This document shows positions 42,055 to 46,329 of a DNA stretch of 46,329 bases, one piece after another. The DNA is from Lachnospiraceae bacterium. GTDB lineage: Bacteria > Bacillota > Clostridia > Lachnospirales > Lachnospiraceae. How positions within the stretch are numbered: position 1 is the first letter of the stretch; the number at the start of each line of letters is the position of its first letter. The notes under the pieces are model-generated. The model was not told where the DNA came from. It made no database searches and was given only the letters and a program-made list of their open reading frames with translations. Location: assembly GCA_017544705.1 (NCBI GenBank), contig JAFYDQ010000003.1:1-46329 (forward strand), given 5' to 3'. A program made the translations under genes and the position numbers.

Positions 42055-42939
42055 ATGAGTTTACTATCTTATCTGATCAACGGCATCAGCCTCGGCAGTG
42101 TGTACGCGATCATCGCACTCGGCTATACGATGGTATATGGTATTGCCAAGATGCTGAATTTCGCACACGGTGATGTCATCATGGTCGGAGGCTATCTGAT
42201 CTTTACGTTTGTGAGTACGCTGCAACTGCCGGTCGGCCTTGGGATCGTGCTTGCCGTTGTGCTGTGTACAATGCTCGGGATCACCATCGAAGCGATCGCA
42301 TACCGCCCGCTTCGTAATGCCGCAAGTTCCCTTGCGGTTCTGATCACCGCGATCGGTGTCAGCTATTTTCTGCAGAATGTTGCACTGATCATCTTCGGTG
42401 CGAACACAAAAGCATTTACGTCTGTTGTCAATGCGGAGCCCATCAAACTGTTCGGAGACCAGATCACGATCTCCGGTGAAACGATCGTGACGATCATCTC
42501 CTGCATCATCATCATGACGGTATTGACACTGTTCGTAAACAGGACCAAAGCGGGTCAGGCCATGCTCGCCGTCAGCGAAGACAAGGGCGCCGCCCAGCTG
42601 ATGGGGATCAACGTGAACGGAACCATTTCCCTGACTTTTGCGATCGGTTCCGGTCTTGCTGCGATCGCAGGTCTGCTGCTTTGTTCCGCATATCCTTCCC
42701 TTACACCATATACGGGTTCCATGCCCGGTATCAAAGCATTCGTTGCCGCAGTATTCGGCGGGATCGGATCGATCCCCGGTGCCTTTATCGGCGGCATCAT
42801 CCTCGGGATCATCGAAATCCTGGGAAAAGCTTATATTTCATCCCAGCTTGCCGATGCGATCGTTTTCCTGGTACTGATCCTGGTTCTTCTGATCAAACCC
42901 ACGGGAATCCTTGGCAAGAAAGTACAGGAAAAGGTCTAG
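42055..42939 (+). CDS. livH: Branched-chain amino acid ABC transporter permease
   Basis: A 294-residue LivH-type permease with about eight membrane helices. The N-terminus SYLINGISLGSVYAIIALGY and the motif MLNFAHGDVIMVGGY are standard, as is the EAA-like region AVSEDKGAAQLMGINV, where the ATPases dock, and the C-terminal SIPGAFIGGIILGIIE. GAGGGAGG precedes the ATG. The stop overlaps the ribosome binding site of livM. Confidence 0.95.
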   Translation: MSLLSYLINGISLGSVYAIIALGYTMVYGIAKMLNFAHGDVIMVGGYLIFTFVSTLQLPVGLGIVLAVVLCTMLGITIEAIAYRPLRNAASSLAVLITAIGVSYFLQNVALIIFGANTKAFTSVVNAEPIKLFGDQITISGETIVTIISCIIIMTVLTLFVNRTKAGQAMLAVSEDKGAAQLMGINVNGTISLTFAIGSGLAAIAGLLLCSAYPSLTPYTGSMPGIKAFVAAVFGGIGSIPGAFIGGIILGIIEILGKAYISSQLADAIVFLVLILVLLIKPTGILGKKVQEKV

Positions 42940-42949
42940 GAGGTCTGTC

Positions 42950-44011
42950 ATGAAAGAAAAGAAAATCAGTAAAAATCTTCAGGACAACCTTATTACGATC
43001 GGGATCGTCGTTGTCGGCTATGTGATCGTCACGATCCTGTCCGCATCAGGCGTGCTCAGTAATCTCCTGCAGGGATTGCTGGTACCGCTTTGTGCCTATA
43101 TTATTCTTGCGGTATCCCTGAACCTGACAGTCGGTATCCTCGGCGAGCTCAGTCTCGGACATGCCGGTTTCATGTGCGTCGGTGCATTTACCTCCGCGTT
43201 CTTTTCCAAATGCACGGAAGGGGTCATCACCGTTGCACCGCTTCGTTTTATTCTGGCTTTGCTCATCGGTTCGCTCACAGCCGCGTTGATCGGTTTCCTG
43301 ATCGGCATGCCGGTTCTGCGTCTGAAAGGTGACTATCTGGCCATCGTCACACTGGCCTTTGGCGAGATCATCAAAAACATCATGAATGTTTTGTTTATCG
43401 GCAAAGATTCCGCCGGTTTCCATTTTTCCATGAAGGATTCCCTTTCCCTGAACATGGAACCTGACGGCATGGTCATCATCAACGGTGCACAGGGGATCAC
43501 GGGTACACCCAAGGATTCCAATTTCACGATCGGTGTGATTTTGATCGTACTGACGCTGCTGATCGTTCTGAATCTGATCAATTCCAGGGACGGCCGTGCG
43601 ATCATGTCCATCCGTGACAACCTGATCGCTGCGGAATCCGTCGGGATCCATATTACCAAATACAAACTGATGGCCTTTACCATTTCCGCCGCGCTTGCAG
43701 GCGTTGCCGGCGTGCTTTACTCACACAACCTGAATTCCTTAATGGCAACCCCGAAGAACTTCGGTTACAACATGTCCATCATGATCCTGGTCTTTGTTGT
43801 TCTCGGCGGGATCGGAAATATCCGCGGCTCCGTGATCGCAGCCGTGATCTTAACCCTCCTTCCGGAGCTTTTACGAGGCTTAAACGATTACCGTATGCTG
43901 ATCTATTCCATCGTTCTGATCGTCATGATGCTCTATAACTGGGCACCGAACATGATCGCCTTCAGGAAGAGAATGGCAAACCGGTTCAGTAAGAAAAAGG
44001 AGGTCGCATAA
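42950..44011 (+). CDS. livM: Branched-chain amino acid ABC transporter permease
   Basis: A 353-residue LivM-type permease with about nine helices. The conserved LNLTVGILGELSLGHAGFM and the EAA region SIRDNLIAAESVGIHITKYK, split at the docking glycine, identify it. The start is ATG 42950, with AGGAGG six bases upstream; a longer reading would run back into livH. It pairs with LivH to form the membrane channel, and livG follows after one base. Confidence 0.95.
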   Translation: MKEKKISKNLQDNLITIGIVVVGYVIVTILSASGVLSNLLQGLLVPLCAYIILAVSLNLTVGILGELSLGHAGFMCVGAFTSAFFSKCTEGVITVAPLRFILALLIGSLTAALIGFLIGMPVLRLKGDYLAIVTLAFGEIIKNIMNVLFIGKDSAGFHFSMKDSLSLNMEPDGMVIINGAQGITGTPKDSNFTIGVILIVLTLLIVLNLINSRDGRAIMSIRDNLIAAESVGIHITKYKLMAFTISAALAGVAGVLYSHNLNSLMATPKNFGYNMSIMILVFVVLGGIGNIRGSVIAAVILTLLPELLRGLNDYRMLIYSIVLIVMMLYNWAPNMIAFRKRMANRFSKKKEVA

Positions 44012-44012
44012 C

Positions 44013-44771
44013 ATGGCATTACTGGAAGTTAAAAATCTAAGCATCTCCTTTGGCGGCCTGCGCGCCGTGGATGATTTCAGTGTATCGATCGAAAAGGGAC
44101 AGTTATACGGTCTGATCGGGCCGAACGGTGCCGGCAAAACAACCGTATTCAATCTTCTGACCGGTGTCTACTCACCCGATGAAGGCTTTATCCATTTGGA
44201 CGGCAAGGACATCACAAGGCTTAGGACCATCGAGATCAACAAGGAAGGCATCGCCAGAACATTCCAGAATATCCGGCTGTTTAAGGAATTGAGCGTTCTT
44301 GATAACGTCAAGGTCGGACTGCATAACCAATACCACTACTCCACCATTGAAGGGCTCTTAAGGCTCCCCAGTTATTTCAAAACGGAAGCCAAAATGAACG
44401 AGCGTGCCATGGAGCTTCTCAAGGTATTTGATCTGGATCAGGAAGCGGATTACCTTGCATCCAATCTTCCGTACGGAAAACAGCGGAAACTGGAGATCGC
44501 AAGAGCACTTGCCACAGACCCGAAGCTTCTTCTGCTCGATGAGCCGGCCGCCGGCATGAATCCGAACGAAACCAAGGAATTGATGGAGACCATCCGTTTT
44601 GTCCGCGATCATTTTGATATGACGATCCTTTTGATCGAACACGATATGAAGCTTGTTTCCGGGATCTGCGAAGAACTGACGGTTCTGAATTTCGGTAAGA
44701 TCCTGACACAGGGAGTCACAAGTGACGTTCTCAATGACCCCGCTGTGATCACCGCTTATCTTGGCGAGTAG
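44013..44771 (+). CDS. livG: Branched-chain amino acid ABC transporter ATPase
   Basis: A 252-residue ATPase. Walker A is GPNGAGKTTVF (about 37-47), the signature reads LPYGKQRKLEIARAL, Walker B LLLLDEPAAGMNP, and the H-loop LLIEHDM. The LPYG signature variant and the C-terminal TQGVTSDVLNDPAVITAYLGE are typical of LivG. It works as a heterodimer with LivF on the LivHM channel. Confidence 0.96.
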   Translation: MALLEVKNLSISFGGLRAVDDFSVSIEKGQLYGLIGPNGAGKTTVFNLLTGVYSPDEGFIHLDGKDITRLRTIEINKEGIARTFQNIRLFKELSVLDNVKVGLHNQYHYSTIEGLLRLPSYFKTEAKMNERAMELLKVFDLDQEADYLASNLPYGKQRKLEIARALATDPKLLLLDEPAAGMNPNETKELMETIRFVRDHFDMTILLIEHDMKLVSGICEELTVLNFGKILTQGVTSDVLNDPAVITAYLGE

Positions 44772-44795
44772 TTCATTCCAAACTGGGAGGATAAC

Positions 44796-45506
44796 ATGTC
44801 ATTACTGGAAATACATGATTTAGAAGTATACTACGGAGTGATCCAAGCGATCAAAGGCGTTGATTTTCATGTCGATGAGGGCGAAGTCATCGCACTGATC
44901 GGCGCAAACGGCGCAGGGAAGACCACCATTTTGCATACGGTCACAGGGCTTTTGTCTGCCGCTAACGGATCCATCCTGTTTGACGGCGTCAATATTTCCA
45001 AGGTTGCCGCTCATAAGATCGTGGCAATGGGTATGGCGCATGTACCGGAAGGCCGGCGTGTATTTGCAAATCTTACGGTTCTGCAAAACCTGAAAATGGG
45101 TGCCTATACGAGAAAAGACAAAGCAGAAATCGAAGCCTCTTTGGAGAATGTTTATCACCATTTCCCTCGACTGAAAGAACGTCAAAATCAAATGGGCGGT
45201 ACACTTTCCGGCGGCGAACAGCAGATGCTGGCGATGGGCCGTGCCCTGATGAGCAAACCGAAGATCCTTCTGATGGATGAGCCCTCCATGGGCCTCTCTC
45301 CCATCTATGTCAATGAGATCTTCGATATCATTCAGGAAGTCAGCAATGCAGGCACAACCGTGCTGCTGGTTGAACAGAATGCCAAGAAGGCACTCTCGAT
45401 CGCAGACCGCGCTTACGTGCTTGAGACCGGCAAGATCGTGCTGGAAGGCAAAGCATCCGATCTGCTCAACAACGAAGACATTAAGAAAGCATACTTAGGT
45501 GAATAA
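44796..45506 (+). CDS. livF: Branched-chain amino acid ABC transporter ATPase
   Basis: A 236-residue ATPase of the LivF type: Walker A GANGAGKTTIL, the HVPEGRRVFANLTV block, signature LSGGEQQMLAMGRAL, Walker B ILLMDEPSMGLSP and H-loop LLVEQNA. It partners LivG. GGGAGG lies five bases before the ATG, 24 bases after livG, and the kinase-like gene follows after 30 bases. Confidence 0.96.
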   Translation: MSLLEIHDLEVYYGVIQAIKGVDFHVDEGEVIALIGANGAGKTTILHTVTGLLSAANGSILFDGVNISKVAAHKIVAMGMAHVPEGRRVFANLTVLQNLKMGAYTRKDKAEIEASLENVYHHFPRLKERQNQMGGTLSGGEQQMLAMGRALMSKPKILLMDEPSMGLSPIYVNEIFDIIQEVSNAGTTVLLVEQNAKKALSIADRAYVLETGKIVLEGKASDLLNNEDIKKAYLGE

Positions 45507-45536
45507 ACCTATCGGATTACATTGGGAGGTTACGGA

Positions 45537-46154
45537 ATGGATAAGGTAGTTGTGACGATCAACAGACAATACGGCTCCGGCGGTAAAACGATCGGAAAGA
45601 TGCTCGCGGAAAAAATGGGTGTCAAATACTATAACCGGGACATCGTGAAGCTGGCAAGCGAGCAAAGCGGTATCGATGAGGCCATGTTTGCGAAGGTGGA
45701 TGAAAAGATGGTAAACTACAGCATCTTCAAATCCAAAAAGGTCTACTCGGGAGATCTGAAAACGCCGGATTCCGATGCATTCACTTCCGATGATAACCTG
45801 TTTAACATTCAGGCCAAGGTATTAAAGCAGCTGGCGGAAACCGAATCCTGCGTGATCATCGGCAGATGTGCAAATTTCATCCTCAGGGATTATCCGAATG
45901 TTGTTTCCGTTTTCGTTCATGCCGATCAGGATTTCTGCAGGGAACAGGCTCTGGCAAGGGTTTCGATCTCCGAGAAAGAAATCGATAAATTTATTGAAAA
46001 GACGGATAAGTACCGTGCCGATTATTACAAATACCATACCGGCCGTCACTGGCATGACCTGCGCGGTTATGATCTGTGCCTGAATTCCGGGAAGCTGGGA
46101 TTTGAGAAGTGCGTGGATGAGATCCTCGCCTACATTGACGTCAGATTCAACTGA
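45537..46154 (+). CDS. Cytidylate-kinase-like family protein
   Basis: A 205-residue member of the cytidylate kinase-like family (PF13189 type). It opens VVVTINRQYGSGGKTIG, a P-loop variant of the family, followed by GVKYYNRDIVKLAS, the IIGRCANFIL segment and VSVFVHADQDFCREQAL, with an Arg-rich lid. Substrate unknown; a real cmk is encoded elsewhere in this window. Start ATG 45537 has GGGAGG seven bases upstream; a TTG 15 bases earlier is less likely. It is the last gene of the liv transcription unit, an unusual neighbour. No terminator is visible in the nine bases before the facing gene. Confidence 0.9.
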   Translation: MDKVVVTINRQYGSGGKTIGKMLAEKMGVKYYNRDIVKLASEQSGIDEAMFAKVDEKMVNYSIFKSKKVYSGDLKTPDSDAFTSDDNLFNIQAKVLKQLAETESCVIIGRCANFILRDYPNVVSVFVHADQDFCREQALARVSISEKEIDKFIEKTDKYRADYYKYHTGRHWHDLRGYDLCLNSGKLGFEKCVDEILAYIDVRFN

Positions 46155-46163
46155 TCAGATAGC

Positions 46164-46329
46164 TCAACAAATATGTTCTGCTTCTTCGAATATGATCGTA
46201 TCAAACATGGTGGCGGCTTCGCTGATCTCCTCTTCTCCCTTCGGGGTCCAGCAGACACAGAAGGGATCAAAGATCCTGCGGATCAGTTTAAAGCCGGAGG
46301 ATTTCTTTGCATCGCGGAATTCATAGGCA
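46164..46329 (-). CDS. 3' end of an unknown gene
   Basis: An open frame runs in from the window edge on the minus strand and stops at 46166-46164. The last 54 residues begin AYEFRDAKKSSGFKLIRRI and end IIFEEAEHIC, with FCVCWTPKGEEE between. It is convergent with the kinase-like gene. I do not recognise the family; codon usage and the lack of internal stops over 54 codons support coding. Confidence 0.55.
   Translation of the reverse strand, partial: AYEFRDAKKSSGFKLIRRIFDPFCVCWTPKGEEEISEAATMFDTIIFEEAEHIC

Noticed and set aside
43046-43651. Open frame of 201 codons on the minus strand
   Set aside because: It lies antisense to livM with an Asp/Gln/His-rich composition typical of reverse reading of membrane-helix codons.

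Overview
The window looks like a chromosomal segment of an obligately anaerobic Firmicute, most likely a Lachnospiraceae-type Clostridium relative. This rests on gene content: class III ribonucleotide reductase, a six-gene Rnf complex, a biotin-dependent Na+-pumping decarboxylase, ScpAB, an IspH/S1 pair, DUF4317- and DUF6472-like proteins and strong AGGAGG ribosome binding sites. Base composition is moderate and even, and I see no phage, plasmid, insertion sequence, tRNA, rRNA or CRISPR. Nearly every base belongs to a gene or a short regulatory gap, and no gene-free stretch exceeds 300 bases.

Layout. 1-3782 (minus): a WYL regulator overlapping nrdD, then nrdG, then the first codons of a possible dUTPase, i.e. 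anaerobic DNA-precursor supply. 3860-4633 (plus): an AP2/HNH-derived protein that appears to have lost its nuclease residues. 4693-6647 (minus): two membrane-anchored cell-wall proteins, a SleB-type hydrolase and a GH25-like domain without its catalytic motif. 6700-12635: plus-strand apbE meeting, tail to tail, the minus-strand operon rnfCDGEAB; ApbE installs the covalent flavins that RnfG and RnfD need. 12705-13214: an unknown protein. 13211-18463 (minus): TetR regulator, HI0933-type flavoprotein, cmk, ispH, S1 protein, cheR. 18559-23775 (minus): mmdA-like carboxyltransferase, oadG, biotin carrier, oadB, oadA, which together form a Na+-coupled decarboxylase or transcarboxylase. 23923-26205 (minus): metallophosphoesterase, scpA, scpB. 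26343-27209: a secreted alanine-rich nine-repeat protein, behind rpsU. 27545-37430 (minus): a heterodimeric ABC exporter, a small Cys protein, a hybrid histidine kinase, asnA, alaS. 37465-39116 (minus): TPP riboswitch, thiT, thiN. 39106-40668: an orphan Hpt protein and a DUF4317 protein, divergent. 40767-46154 (plus): livKHMGF plus a cytidylate-kinase-like gene. 46164-46329: the 3' end of an unknown gene.

How it fits together. Rnf (ferredoxin:NAD+ oxidoreductase, ion pumping) and the OadB pump both couple redox or carboxylate chemistry to a membrane ion gradient, as expected of a fermenting anaerobe.

The most unusual observations are: (i) several genes (apbE, the phosphoesterase, the first ABC subunit, the AP2-like gene and probably the WYL gene) whose -10 box lies only 6-11 bases before the start codon with no ribosome binding site, which suggests leaderless mRNAs; (ii) a secreted protein built from alternating 29- and 26-residue repeats; (iii) a thiT switch in which the terminator hairpin contains the ribosome binding site and its U-tract is the spacer to the start codon; (iv) a cheR-operon terminator embedded in the coding sequence of the facing gene; (v) a five-gene pump locus with two different carboxyltransferases sharing one biotin carrier. 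All functions are inferred from sequence alone.
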